DNA of 37,987 nucleotides from a virus. Position numbers and translations under genes: made by a program. A model generated the notes under the pieces. The model ran no database searches and was not told the DNA's origin. It saw nothing but the letters and a program-made list of their open reading frames with translations. Of the stretch, positions 21,440-31,234 are shown piece after piece. The stretch is from positions 1 to 37,987 of IMG/VR virus record IMGVR_UViG_3300020455_000039; one strand, 5' to 3'. Within the stretch, counting starts at the first letter, position 1. Each line of letters starts with the position of its first letter.

Positions 21440-24400
21440 ATGGCAACCATAACCGATTTTAATGTCAGCCCTTATTATGATGACTTTGCTGACAGTAATA
21501 ATTACCATAGAGTATTATTCAGACCTTCTTATTCCTTACAAGCAAGGGAACTTACTCAAGCACAAACTATTCTTCAAGCACAGATAGAACGATTTGGTAA
21601 CCATACTTTCAAAGAAGGTGATGTGGTTGTACCAGGATCTGTTCAAGTAGTAAATAGAGCTTCAATTAAATTAACTTCATTTACAGGAACTAGCACTTTA
21701 TCTGACTTAAAAGGTATTGTATTAACTGGTGCCACTTCAGGTGTAAAGGCAAAAGTAATAGAAACATCAGCAACTGATGGTACTGATCCTAATACTCTTT
21801 TCCTAGAATACACAAATAGTGGTTCAAATAACACTTCTACTGCTTTTACTGCAAGTGAAACCATATCAGGCACAGCAGTAATAGGCGGTGTTAGTACTAG
21901 TGTTTCTGCTGTTGTGAATACACTACATAAAGGTGTTCTTGCTAATATATCTGCTGGTATATTTTATGTTAGAGGTTTTTTTGTACAAACAGCAGCTCAA
22001 CAATTAATATTAGAAAAATATACACAATTTGCTTACTATCGTGTAGGTCTTACAATACAAGAAAAAATTAACACACCAACAGATGATACTAGTTTAAATG
22101 ATAATGCAGCTGGTTCTTCAAATGAAAATGCCCCTGGCGCTCATAGATTAAAATTTAACTTAACATTAGCAAAAAAAGCTATCGACTCAACTGATGATGT
22201 AGATTTTATTGAATTATCAAGAGTAATTAATGGTGTAGAAGTACAAAATAGAAGTAAAACTCAATATAATCAATTGGCTGATACGCTTGCAAGAAGAACT
22301 TTTGATGAATCTGGTGATTACACAATATCAGATTTCGATTTAGATTTAAGAGAAAGTGTCGCCTCAGGAAATAATAGAGGTATATATTCTGACGGTGCTA
22401 CTACTAATGAAGGTGGTACGGCTGCAACAACAAAACTGGCAGCATTGTTATCTCCTGGTAAAGCATATGTTAAAGGTTATGAAATAGAAAAAACAGGTCC
22501 GAATATTATAGACATTGATAAGGCAAGAGAGTTTAAAGATGTAAATGCTAATGTAACCCAATTTACTTTAGGTAATTTTGTTCATATAACAAATATGTAC
22601 AATGTTCCTGATATAGGAAAAGGTTTTGGTACAGGTGCAGCTGACATCAAACCATATGCAAATATAAAACTATTTGATACTGCTACAAGTTCTAGAGGAA
22701 CATCAATCGCAAATGCAAACGCTGATATAAAAGAAATCGGTCGTGCTAAATGTAGAGGGATTGAAAATGTGGCAGGTACTGCAAGTGCAAGTATATATCC
22801 TACTAGTTCAGTACATAAGGCATTCTTATTTGATATAGAAATGTTTACACACATTGAGGTAGATGGAACAATTAGTAATGCTTCTGGATTTACAACTGGC
22901 GAAATAGTAACCGGCGGAACTAGTGCTGCTTCTGGTATTGTAGAAAGTATATCAAGTGAAAATAGTGCAACTATAACTGGTGCAACAACTGCTACTCCTG
23001 TTGTGGTTACTTGCTCAGGTGGTCATAACTTTAAAGAAGGTCAAGTGGTTACGATTGCAGGTGTTTCTGGTATGACTGATATCAATGGCAACTTTACTAT
23101 TAAAAATCCTACCGCTACAACCTTTGAAGTATTTACAGACGCAAGTTCAGGTGGCACACCTGTTGCTAAAGGTTCTTCACAAACATATTCTGGTTCAGGT
23201 GCAACTGTAAAGCACGATGTGGTAGTTTTATCTAGTACTCAAGGAGAGTTTACAGAAAGTGAAACTATAACTGGTGCAACTTCAGGATATACTGCTGTTA
23301 TACAGTTTAGTGCTTTCGGTAGAAAAGGTATTAATCCAAGAAAATTCTTTGAAACTAGACAACTGTTTAGTGATGTTACCGACATTGATTTTACTGCTGA
23401 TACTACGATTGATTCAACTTATGGTGAGGTTACAACTTTAACTGGTAGTATATCAGTTGCAAATAGTGGTACTGCTGTATCTGGTTTTGGTACAAGTTTT
23501 ACTACTGAATTAGTTATCGGTGATACAATAGAATTTATAGATGACGCTGGTTCAATTACAACAAAACTTGTAGAAAGTATTGAAAGTAATACTAAGTTAG
23601 AAATGACAACTGCTGTTGGTGGTTCAGGTGTTGCAACAAAAACGATTGCAATTAGAAGAAGAGCAAAAAGACAAGAGTCAAATAAAAATAGTCCTTTATT
23701 TAAATTACCCTATACTCCTGTCAAAACTTTAAAAACGACTGCTAATAGTAATGCTTCTGACACTTCATTTACTGTAAGAAGAACATTCGTAGAAACATTA
23801 TCATCAACTGGTGGTGCAACTCTTAATGCAGCTTCTGGTGAAACTTTCCTTGCTAGTAGTAATACTGATTATGTAATGACTATTCTTTCTACTGGTGGTG
23901 GTGGATCAGGTGCTGTTGGTGATGTTATTACACCTACAATATCAGGAACAGGAACACAAACTTTAACTATCAATATGGGTAGTGGTTATAATGGTCACAA
24001 AGTTAAAATTATCGCAACAATAACTAGAAGTGCTGCTGGTGAAAAATCAAAAACTGCAAATGCGAATACAACTTTACAAGTTTCTACACAGGCAGCCGCT
24101 CAGGCAGATATAATTAATTTAGGTAAGGCAGATGTTTACGAACTTAATAGTGTTAAAATGGCAGCTGACTTTAGTACAAATGCTACTGCTTCAGATACAG
24201 ATGTTACCGATAGATTTACACTAGATACTGGACAAAGAGATAATTTCTATGATGTAGGTAGAATAATTAAAAAAGTTAATTCAATCGCTGTAACCGGTAG
24301 ATTATTAATTACATTTAAATATTACTCACACGGTGCTGGTGATTACTTTAGTGTTGATAGTTATCCAGGTGATTATGCAGATATTCAACAATACACTTCA

Positions 24401-27400
24401 GATACAACTGGAGAAATATTTAATTTAAGAGATTGTTTAGACTTTAGACCTAGAGTAGATGACGCTTCAACTATTGAATCTGGCGGACCTGATAGAGAAT
24501 TTGACGGTACTGGTGCTTCAACTTCAGATACACCTAAATTTAATAGTTTAATATTTACAGATTTAGAATACTATTTACCTAGAATAGATAAATTATATAT
24601 TGATAAATTAGGACAGTTTAGAATCAAAAAAGGTGCAGCTGCATTAAATCCTGTGGCACCTGAAGATTTAGAGGACGCTATGCACCTTTATACATTAGGT
24701 ATATCGCCTTATACTTTTGGACCTGAAGATGTACAAATAGTTCCTCAAGACAATAGACGATATACAATGAGAGATATCGGTAGATTAGAAAAAAGAATAC
24801 AAAATGTTGAATATTATACTCAGTTATCTTTATTAGAAACAGCTGCAGAAAATTTACAAATACAAGACGCAGATGGTTTCGATAGATTTAAAAATGGATT
24901 TATTGTAGACAACTTTACAGGTCACAATATAGGTGATGTTAATAATGAAGGATATAATATTGCAATGGATATGGCAAATGGTGAGGCGAGAAGTCCTCAC
25001 TTTACAGACGCTGTAACCTTAGTAGAATCAACTGATACTGGTAGTACCTCAGCTACAGATTTAACAGACGCACATAGAACTAGTAAACATTATCAGAAAA
25101 CTAGTGATTTTATTACATTACCTTATAGTGAGATAAGTATAATATCTCAACCGTATGCTACAACAACTGAAAATATTAATCCATTTGATGTTATTGTTTG
25201 GTCAGGACAAATTGCTTTAGATCCGCCTAGTGATGAGTGGAGAGAAGTAAGAAGGCAACCAGACTTACAAGTGGTTACAGACGGTGCGTTTGATACCTTT
25301 GTTGCTGGTAGAACTACAAATAGAGATGGTTCGTTTACAACAGGTACGGTATGGAATGAATGGCAAGATTTCTGGACTGGCTCAACAACTTCAACGGTAA
25401 CTGGAACAGAAGCTGCTACTACACAAAGAGATAGAGTAGATATTATAAGACGAGATACCAGAGTTAGACAAAGAAGAACTGGTATCAGAACGGACATAGT
25501 ACCACGAATAGTACAAAGAGCAAGAGGTGACAGATTAGTTAACCTTGCCTTTATACCATTCATTAGAAGTAGAACGATTACATTTACTGCAACTGGATTA
25601 AAACCAAGTACAAGAGTTTATCCTTTCTTTGATAATGTTGCAATTACAAGTTATGTAACCCCTAGTGGTGGTTCACTTGGTGGTTCTTTAATTACAGACG
25701 CTAATGGTGCTTTAACGGGAACATTCGCTATACCTGATTCAACAGTAGATTCAAATCCTAGATGGAGAACTGGAACAAGAATATTTAGATTAACTGATAG
25801 TAGCACAAACTCTAATATTTCAACCGATGTTAGAACATCCGCTGAAGCTAGATATACTGCCGAGGGTAGATTAGAGACAAGACAGGCAACTGTACATTCA
25901 ACCAGAGAAATAGAATTTAGAAGAACAAACCTAACAGGTACTCAAGAGATAACAAGAAGTAATACAGTTAGAGAATCCGTTGCTGGTACTCAATTAACTG
26001 CACCGGTGACTCAATGGCCGTTTACTTTTGATATATGGAGTATTTTAAATATTAATTTTACACCAGGTTGGTTTGATCCTCTTGCACAATCTTTTACTGT
26101 TCCTACCGATGGTGGTGCTTTTATAACTTCGGTAGATGTTTATTTTAGAACAAAAGATACTGCTGTGCCAGTAACCCTGCAACTAAGAACAATGAGTAAT
26201 GGTTATCCTACTAATCAAATTGTTCCTTTGGCAACAAAAACTTTGAATCCAGGATCAGTAAATACTTCAACTGATGGTTCAACTGCAACTAGATTTACTT
26301 TTGACGCACCTATATTTTTACCTGATACTGACGCTTTTGCTCTTGTACTACTTGCCAATAGTGTAGACTATAATGTTTATGTTGCTGAGACAGGTCAAAA
26401 AACTTTAGATTCTAATAGACTAGTATCAAAACAACCAGCTACGGGAGTTTTATTTAAATCTCAAAATGGATCTACTTGGTCTGAAGATCAAACTAAAGAT
26501 ATGAAATTTCAATTAAATAGAGCAGTATTTGATGTATCTAAAACAGGAACATTAACACTTGTAAATGACTCTACTCCTACCAGACAACTAGGGGCAAATG
26601 CTTTACAAACAACTAGTGGTTCTGCTGTTATTAGAGTTAGACAACCAAATCATGGTATGCATGGAGTAAGTAATAATGTAACCATATCAGGTGCAACTAC
26701 AACAAATAATATACCTGCAAGTGAAATAAATACTACACATACAAGTATTTCTAATATTACAATAGATTCATACGATATTACAGTTTCTACTAATGCAAAT
26801 GCGACATCAACTGGTGGTGGTTCTAATATTGTTGCAACACAAAATATGATAATGGATCAGGCAATGCTTAGTATTCAAAATATGAATTTACCTGAGTGTA
26901 CAACAAATATATTTTTAAGATCAACTAGTGGTAAATCAGTAAATGGTTCGCAAACAGAATTTTCTTTACTTGCTGCTACTGCAAAAGAACAGGTTGATAT
27001 ATTTCAAAATATATTATTTACAACACCTCAAATGGTTGCTTCAGATATTAACCAAACAAATGAAATGTCAGGTAGTAAGTCATTATTTAATACATACGAA
27101 ATATCATCTACAATAGATAATGTTTCACCTGTAATTGACCTTGCAAGAAAGAGTATTTTCTGTACTCAAAATAGAATTGATAGTCCTACTACTGGTAATC
27201 ATCCAGAGTTTGTTGCTGAAACTAAGAATGTAGGCGGTAGTTCAAGTTCTGCTTATATTACAAGACCGATAGAATTAGATAATGAGTCAACTGCCTTAGA
27301 TATCAGAATTAGTGCTAATATTAGATCATCTTCTTCGGTAGAATTGTATTATAGAGTATCTGGTGGATCTGAAACTAGAAAGATAGATGACATTGACTTT

Positions 27401-27598
27401 AAACCATTTAATTCAACTGGTGCTTCTGATAGTACAGTACCACCCGCTGAAGATTATGAAACCTTTAGTGAATACAAATATAGTGTAGCTGGGTTAGAAG
27501 GATTTACTTCATTCCAACTCAAGGCAGTTCTAAAAGGAACTAATAGTGTTTATCCACCTAGACTAAAAGACTTGAGAGGTATCGCATTGGCAGTATAA
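21440..27598 (+). CDS. Giant virion protein with DUF4815-like N-terminus (2052 aa)
   Basis: The largest gene here; AGGGA lies before the ATG. The N-terminal region (DFNVSPYYDDFADSNNYHRV, FRPSYSLQARELTQAQTILQ, QIERFGNHTFKEGDVVVPG) matches the DUF4815 type of structural protein of marine T4-like phages. The next ~700 residues include GE-x-[IV]-TG-x-TSGA repeats. Around 1000-1150 comes RPRVDD...YYLPRIDKLYIDK with a helical segment YTMRDIGRLEKRIQNVEYYTQLSLLE. Around 1330-1370 is an Arg-rich stretch (RDRVDIIRRDTRVRQRR), and the C-terminal third is beta-rich with WFDPLAQSFTV. It probably forms a peripheral baseplate arm or fibre dock in the role of gp9/gp10/gp12-type proteins (inference). Confidence 0.75.
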   Translation: MATITDFNVSPYYDDFADSNNYHRVLFRPSYSLQARELTQAQTILQAQIERFGNHTFKEGDVVVPGSVQVVNRASIKLTSFTGTSTLSDLKGIVLTGATSGVKAKVIETSATDGTDPNTLFLEYTNSGSNNTSTAFTASETISGTAVIGGVSTSVSAVVNTLHKGVLANISAGIFYVRGFFVQTAAQQLILEKYTQFAYYRVGLTIQEKINTPTDDTSLNDNAAGSSNENAPGAHRLKFNLTLAKKAIDSTDDVDFIELSRVINGVEVQNRSKTQYNQLADTLARRTFDESGDYTISDFDLDLRESVASGNNRGIYSDGATTNEGGTAATTKLAALLSPGKAYVKGYEIEKTGPNIIDIDKAREFKDVNANVTQFTLGNFVHITNMYNVPDIGKGFGTGAADIKPYANIKLFDTATSSRGTSIANANADIKEIGRAKCRGIENVAGTASASIYPTSSVHKAFLFDIEMFTHIEVDGTISNASGFTTGEIVTGGTSAASGIVESISSENSATITGATTATPVVVTCSGGHNFKEGQVVTIAGVSGMTDINGNFTIKNPTATTFEVFTDASSGGTPVAKGSSQTYSGSGATVKHDVVVLSSTQGEFTESETITGATSGYTAVIQFSAFGRKGINPRKFFETRQLFSDVTDIDFTADTTIDSTYGEVTTLTGSISVANSGTAVSGFGTSFTTELVIGDTIEFIDDAGSITTKLVESIESNTKLEMTTAVGGSGVATKTIAIRRRAKRQESNKNSPLFKLPYTPVKTLKTTANSNASDTSFTVRRTFVETLSSTGGATLNAASGETFLASSNTDYVMTILSTGGGGSGAVGDVITPTISGTGTQTLTINMGSGYNGHKVKIIATITRSAAGEKSKTANANTTLQVSTQAAAQADIINLGKADVYELNSVKMAADFSTNATASDTDVTDRFTLDTGQRDNFYDVGRIIKKVNSIAVTGRLLITFKYYSHGAGDYFSVDSYPGDYADIQQYTSDTTGEIFNLRDCLDFRPRVDDASTIESGGPDREFDGTGASTSDTPKFNSLIFTDLEYYLPRIDKLYIDKLGQFRIKKGAAALNPVAPEDLEDAMHLYTLGISPYTFGPEDVQIVPQDNRRYTMRDIGRLEKRIQNVEYYTQLSLLETAAENLQIQDADGFDRFKNGFIVDNFTGHNIGDVNNEGYNIAMDMANGEARSPHFTDAVTLVESTDTGSTSATDLTDAHRTSKHYQKTSDFITLPYSEISIISQPYATTTENINPFDVIVWSGQIALDPPSDEWREVRRQPDLQVVTDGAFDTFVAGRTTNRDGSFTTGTVWNEWQDFWTGSTTSTVTGTEAATTQRDRVDIIRRDTRVRQRRTGIRTDIVPRIVQRARGDRLVNLAFIPFIRSRTITFTATGLKPSTRVYPFFDNVAITSYVTPSGGSLGGSLITDANGALTGTFAIPDSTVDSNPRWRTGTRIFRLTDSSTNSNISTDVRTSAEARYTAEGRLETRQATVHSTREIEFRRTNLTGTQEITRSNTVRESVAGTQLTAPVTQWPFTFDIWSILNINFTPGWFDPLAQSFTVPTDGGAFITSVDVYFRTKDTAVPVTLQLRTMSNGYPTNQIVPLATKTLNPGSVNTSTDGSTATRFTFDAPIFLPDTDAFALVLLANSVDYNVYVAETGQKTLDSNRLVSKQPATGVLFKSQNGSTWSEDQTKDMKFQLNRAVFDVSKTGTLTLVNDSTPTRQLGANALQTTSGSAVIRVRQPNHGMHGVSNNVTISGATTTNNIPASEINTTHTSISNITIDSYDITVSTNANATSTGGGSNIVATQNMIMDQAMLSIQNMNLPECTTNIFLRSTSGKSVNGSQTEFSLLAATAKEQVDIFQNILFTTPQMVASDINQTNEMSGSKSLFNTYEISSTIDNVSPVIDLARKSIFCTQNRIDSPTTGNHPEFVAETKNVGGSSSSAYITRPIELDNESTALDIRISANIRSSSSVELYYRVSGGSETRKIDDIDFKPFNSTGASDSTVPPAEDYETFSEYKYSVAGLEGFTSFQLKAVLKGTNSVYPPRLKDLRGIALAV

Positions 27599-27828
27599 TG
27601 ACTAAATTAAAAGTAGAAGGACACGAAAATTTGGTAAGAGATGAAAATAGTAATGCTATAATCAATACTGATAAATCTTCATATGAAGTTTATATGAAAA
27701 AGGTAACTGCAAGAAGAACAGAAAAAGCACAAATTAGAGGTTTAGTTAGAGAAGTAAACGAATTAAGAGAAGATTTTAAAGAGATAAAAAATTTATTAAC
27801 AAAGATGGTAAATACAAATGGCAGATAG
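27598..27828 (+). CDS. Small coiled-coil protein (76 aa)
   Basis: TAATG overlap with the giant gene. The C-terminal half (~37-72) is a heptad-like helix (EKAQIRGLVREVNELREDFKEIKNLLTKMV); the N-terminal half is charged and includes NAIINTDKSSYEVYMKK. Very similar small proteins commonly follow large structural genes in marine T4-like phages, without known role. A trimerising helix that docks fibres or acts as an assembly factor is plausible. Overlaps the next gene by 11 nt. Confidence 0.75.
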   Translation: MTKLKVEGHENLVRDENSNAIINTDKSSYEVYMKKVTARRTEKAQIRGLVREVNELREDFKEIKNLLTKMVNTNGR

Positions 27829-28528
27829 AAATGTAACCACATCCAATACTCTAGAAGAGTTTAGAGTCGAGTTTAATGAACTCGCTGTAGATGTAGGTGA
27901 TATTGCAAGTATAACTGGTGCTTCAGGACAGATTGCTTCTGCTACTGATGTAATAGAGGCCGTGGTAACACTAAATAATGGTAGTGCAACTGCTGCTAGT
28001 CCTACATTTACTGGCGTTGCAAGTTTCCCAGATGGTACTGCAGGCGCTCCGTCTATCACAAATACTGGTGATACTAATACAGGTATATTCTTCGGTGGTG
28101 CGGATCAAGTAGATATAGGTGTTGGAGGCACAGGAGTTGTATCTGTAACCTCTACTGGTATGGCCGTCACAGGTAATATTACTGCGACTGGCAATATTAC
28201 AATGGGGGATGCTAATACTGATAATATTACATTTAATGCTGATGTTAATTCTAATATTGTGCCTAATTCACACGATAGTTTTAGTTTAGGTATTGATACT
28301 CAGTCTTGGCAAAACTTATATTTAAGTAATGGTATTATCTTTGAAGGAACAGGAGTTGACGCTCACGAAACAACTTTAGTGGCAACAAATCCTACTTCGG
28401 ATGCAACGGTAACTATACCTAATGAAACAGGTACATTAGTAACCACAGCGACTACCGATGCTGCTCTTGCTACTTCAACGATTTCGACAAAAGGATTTTC
28501 TATTGCTATGGCAGTAGCATTAGGATAA
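27818..28528 (+). CDS. Short tail-fibre-type protein (236 aa)
   Basis: N-terminal ADRNVTTSNTLEEFRVEFNE and LAVDVGDIASIT is the virion-attachment helix often seen in marine phage fibres. A beta-rich body follows with ASPTFTGVASFPDGTAGAPSI, NTGIFFGGADQVDIGVGG and DSFSLGIDTQSWQNLYL, ending in STKGFSIAMAVALG. The TFTG and NITATGNIT strands are also used in the two larger fibres downstream. No S74 domain is present. It could be a proximal fibre segment or connector. Confidence 0.75.
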   Translation: MADRNVTTSNTLEEFRVEFNELAVDVGDIASITGASGQIASATDVIEAVVTLNNGSATAASPTFTGVASFPDGTAGAPSITNTGDTNTGIFFGGADQVDIGVGGTGVVSVTSTGMAVTGNITATGNITMGDANTDNITFNADVNSNIVPNSHDSFSLGIDTQSWQNLYLSNGIIFEGTGVDAHETTLVATNPTSDATVTIPNETGTLVTTATTDAALATSTISTKGFSIAMAVALG

Positions 28529-28534
28529 TAAATA
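28527..28534 (+). promoter_or_regulatory. Late-promoter-like box, variant AATAAATA
   Basis: AATAAATA overlaps the TAA stop of the preceding gene and lies 15 nt before the ATG at 28550, with AGGAAAA as leader ribosome-binding site. Same first-base variant as the box at 1050. Confidence 0.45.
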
Positions 28535-28549
28535 TAATAGGAAAACAAA

Positions 28550-28888
28550 ATGGCAAACGATTTTAAAAAGGCAGTACAATCAAGTATAGGGGTTACAGCG
28601 TCACCGACTAGTTTATACACAGTACCCGCAGGTAAAACTTCAATTCTAATTGAATTGGATTTGTGTAATAAAACTAATGCGTCAGTACAATGTGGAGTTA
28701 TACTATCTCACGGAGGAAGTACAGATATTAATGTAATTAAAAATGTACCTATTCCTGCTGGTTCAACTTTAAAAGTTATATCAGGACAAAAGATAGTGGC
28801 CGAAGCAGCTGATGTTTTAAAGGTATCTTGTAGCGCGGCAAGTTCAGTTGACGCAATACTTTCAATACTTGAAGATGTTAATTCTTAA
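28550..28888 (+). CDS. Small beta-sandwich virion protein (112 aa)
   Basis: The sequence ANDFKKAVQSSIG, SLYTVPAGKTSILIELDLCN, IPIPAGSTLKVISGQKIV and VLKVSCSAASSVDAILSILE follows a family of ~110-aa proteins in marine phages lying among fibre genes. It has the periodic strands of a small beta-sandwich. It is probably a fibre-decorating or tip-attached virion protein. Cys residues at about 47, 56 and 99 could be structural. Clean spacing on both sides, with AAAGGA before the following gene. Confidence 0.75.
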   Translation: MANDFKKAVQSSIGVTASPTSLYTVPAGKTSILIELDLCNKTNASVQCGVILSHGGSTDINVIKNVPIPAGSTLKVISGQKIVAEAADVLKVSCSAASSVDAILSILEDVNS

Positions 28889-28900
28889 TAAAGGATAAAA

Positions 28901-31234
28901 ATGGGTAATTTTATAGGACCAGAACCGGTTAGAAGTTATGCACCATTGGCTGTAAAAGACGATTTCAGCGGTGATGGATCTACGACTACATTTGATTTAT
29001 CTAGAGATATAACTCCTGGTGGTCAAAATAGTTTATTGTTATATGTTGGTACAACAATACAAGAACCTGGTGTTGATTACACAATAGGTAATGATGGTTC
29101 AGGTAACCCTAGAAGAATAACATTTACCTCTGCACCAGCAAGTGGTTCAAATAATATTTTTGCTATTCATAGAGATAGAGAGACTGGAAGATTTACACCT
29201 GATGATAATTCAGTAGGTAATGGTCAACTAGAATCAACTGCTATTACAGGATTTTCTAATGTAACCGCTGCAAGTGGTGATAGTCTTTTAATATCAGATG
29301 TTTCAGATAGTGGTAATTTAAAAAAGGTAACAGCAACATCAATAGCCGCTCTTGCAAGTACAGACTTAGTAGGAGATACATCACCTCAACTTGGTGGTGA
29401 CTTAGATGTAAACGCTAATGATATTGTTTCCGCTGGTAATAATGATATTACTTTACTTCCAAATGGTACTGGTAAAGTTATTATTGATGGTAATGGATCT
29501 AGTGGCGGTGTATCTATTGATGATGGTAATATTGATATTAGAACAGCAACAGGTGTCGTATCAAAAGTAAAATTTTATTGTGAATCATCTAACGCACACG
29601 CTCAAACACTTCAAGCACAACCTCATTCAGCTGCAAGTAGTGCTGTATTAACATTACCAGTAGCAACAGGAACTCTTGTTGGTACCGGCGATACTAGTTC
29701 AGTATCAAATACAATGTTAGCAGGTTCAATCGCTGCTTCAAAACTTGCAGGTAGTATCGGTAATTCAAAATTAAGTAATTCTTCAATTACTGTTTCAGAC
29801 GGTTCTAGTTCTACTGCAATCGCTTTAGGCGGTACTGCAACATTTTCAGGTACTGCAAATGAGGTAGATGTCGCTGAGAGTTCAGGAACAATCACTATTG
29901 GTTTACCTAACGATATAGTTGTTGCGGGTAATCTAACTGTTAATGGTACTACAACAACAATAAATACAACTAATCTTGCCGTTACGGATAATTTAGTTGA
30001 ATTAAATCAAGGTCTTACTGGGGCTGCTTCTAATGATTCAGGTATTCTAATCGAAAGAGGTTCAACAGGTAATAATGCAATTATGGCTTGGGATGAAAGT
30101 GCTGATAGTTTTATACTAGGTACTACGACTGCTACAGCTTCAGATACAGGTAATTTAACTATTGCAGCTGCACCGCTTGCTGTTTCGTCAATATCTGCTA
30201 CTGAATTAGATATGGGAGATAGTCAAAAAATCAAACTAGGTGCAGGTAATGATTTAGAAATTTATCACAATGGTAATGACTCTATCATAGCAGATACTGG
30301 CACAGGCGATTTAGTTATTGCTGGTGATCAAGTGCAAATAACAAATGCGGCTGCTAGTGAAAATAAAGCTATATTTACATCTGATGGTGCGGTTTCACTT
30401 TACTATGATAATGTAAAGAAATTTGAAACCACTTCTGCTGGGGCTACAATTACAGGTGACACTACATTAACAGGTCAGTTATCTTTAGCAAATTCTCAAA
30501 AAATAAAACTTGGCAACTCTGATGAATTAGAAATTTATCACGATGGTACTAATTCTTATATTACAGAAAGTGGTGGTTCAGGAAATTTAAGACTTCAAGG
30601 ACAAACTGTTAGATTAGAAAAAGCGTCTGATGGTGAAATTATGCTTGAAGCCACTAATGATGCTGGAGTAGATATACGCTACGATGGATCAACTAAACTT
30701 GAAACTACTAATACAGGAGTTACCATAACAGGTACTGCAACTGCAACTACATTTAGTGGTTCTGGTGCAAGTTTAACAAGTTTACCTGCTGGCAATCTAA
30801 CAGGCACACTACCTGCAATTAGTGGTGCAAGTTTAACAAATTTACCTCTCGGACCATCTAGTGCAACTGCTGTAGGTGCTATAAAATATTTTGCTCTTTA
30901 TTACAAAGGTTCTGGTGGTGCTCCAACTAGTGCAAGTATAGGTAATGGAAGTGAGGTTACTCCATCGACTTATGATGTGAGTAATTTGTATTTATCTAAT
31001 AGTCCTGAATATAAGCGTAGTGGATCTTCTGCAGGACCACAAGATGTAAACAATCTTAGTTATTTAGTTCCGGGTTTTGCTGGAACAAATGATATAACAG
31101 GTAAAACAAGAGCGTCTGAATCAGGAACTTGGAGATGTATTTCAAGTACTATTTATTCTAGATTCACAACATCAGGAAACTCCGGAGGAACTTATTATGT
31201 TTCTGGCGGCGGATTATTTCAAAGGGTATCATAA
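28901..31234 (+). CDS. Tail fibre protein (777 aa)
   Basis: An N-terminal attachment domain (~20-110: FSGDGSTTTFDLSRDITPGG, LLYVGTTIQEPGVDYTIG, ITFTSAPASGSNNIF) is followed by GDTSPQLGGDLDVNANDI, as in the fibre at 15969. The shaft has NLTVNGTTTTINTTNLAVTD and GSTGNNAIMAWDESAD, nearly identical to the next gene, and two KIKLG-x6-EIYH-[ND]-G repeats. The C-terminal ~130 residues (YKGSGGAPTSASIGNGSEVT... ESGTWRCISSTIYSRF) are unlike its neighbours and probably form the host-contact tip; no S74 chaperone is seen. TAATG links it to the next fibre. Confidence 0.85.
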   Translation: MGNFIGPEPVRSYAPLAVKDDFSGDGSTTTFDLSRDITPGGQNSLLLYVGTTIQEPGVDYTIGNDGSGNPRRITFTSAPASGSNNIFAIHRDRETGRFTPDDNSVGNGQLESTAITGFSNVTAASGDSLLISDVSDSGNLKKVTATSIAALASTDLVGDTSPQLGGDLDVNANDIVSAGNNDITLLPNGTGKVIIDGNGSSGGVSIDDGNIDIRTATGVVSKVKFYCESSNAHAQTLQAQPHSAASSAVLTLPVATGTLVGTGDTSSVSNTMLAGSIAASKLAGSIGNSKLSNSSITVSDGSSSTAIALGGTATFSGTANEVDVAESSGTITIGLPNDIVVAGNLTVNGTTTTINTTNLAVTDNLVELNQGLTGAASNDSGILIERGSTGNNAIMAWDESADSFILGTTTATASDTGNLTIAAAPLAVSSISATELDMGDSQKIKLGAGNDLEIYHNGNDSIIADTGTGDLVIAGDQVQITNAAASENKAIFTSDGAVSLYYDNVKKFETTSAGATITGDTTLTGQLSLANSQKIKLGNSDELEIYHDGTNSYITESGGSGNLRLQGQTVRLEKASDGEIMLEATNDAGVDIRYDGSTKLETTNTGVTITGTATATTFSGSGASLTSLPAGNLTGTLPAISGASLTNLPLGPSSATAVGAIKYFALYYKGSGGAPTSASIGNGSEVTPSTYDVSNLYLSNSPEYKRSGSSAGPQDVNNLSYLVPGFAGTNDITGKTRASESGTWRCISSTIYSRFTTSGNSGGTYYVSGGGLFQRVS
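29930..30200. repeat. Fibre shaft module shared with 32110-32390
   Basis: This segment and 32110-32390 encode almost the same order of motifs: NLTVNGTTTT, VTDNL[VL]ELN, IERGSTGNNAIMAWDESAD, F[IL][LF]GTTTA and LTIAAAPL. DNA identity is very high over the ATTATGGCTTGGGATGAAAG region. It is a module duplicated or exchanged between adjacent fibre genes. Boundaries are approximate. Confidence 0.8.

Noticed and set aside
25147-25563. 138-codon leftward frame inside the giant virion protein gene
   Set aside because: Lies wholly antisense to a well-supported 2052-codon gene, with no promoter or ribosome-binding site; its composition is that of the complement of Thr/Arg-rich codons.
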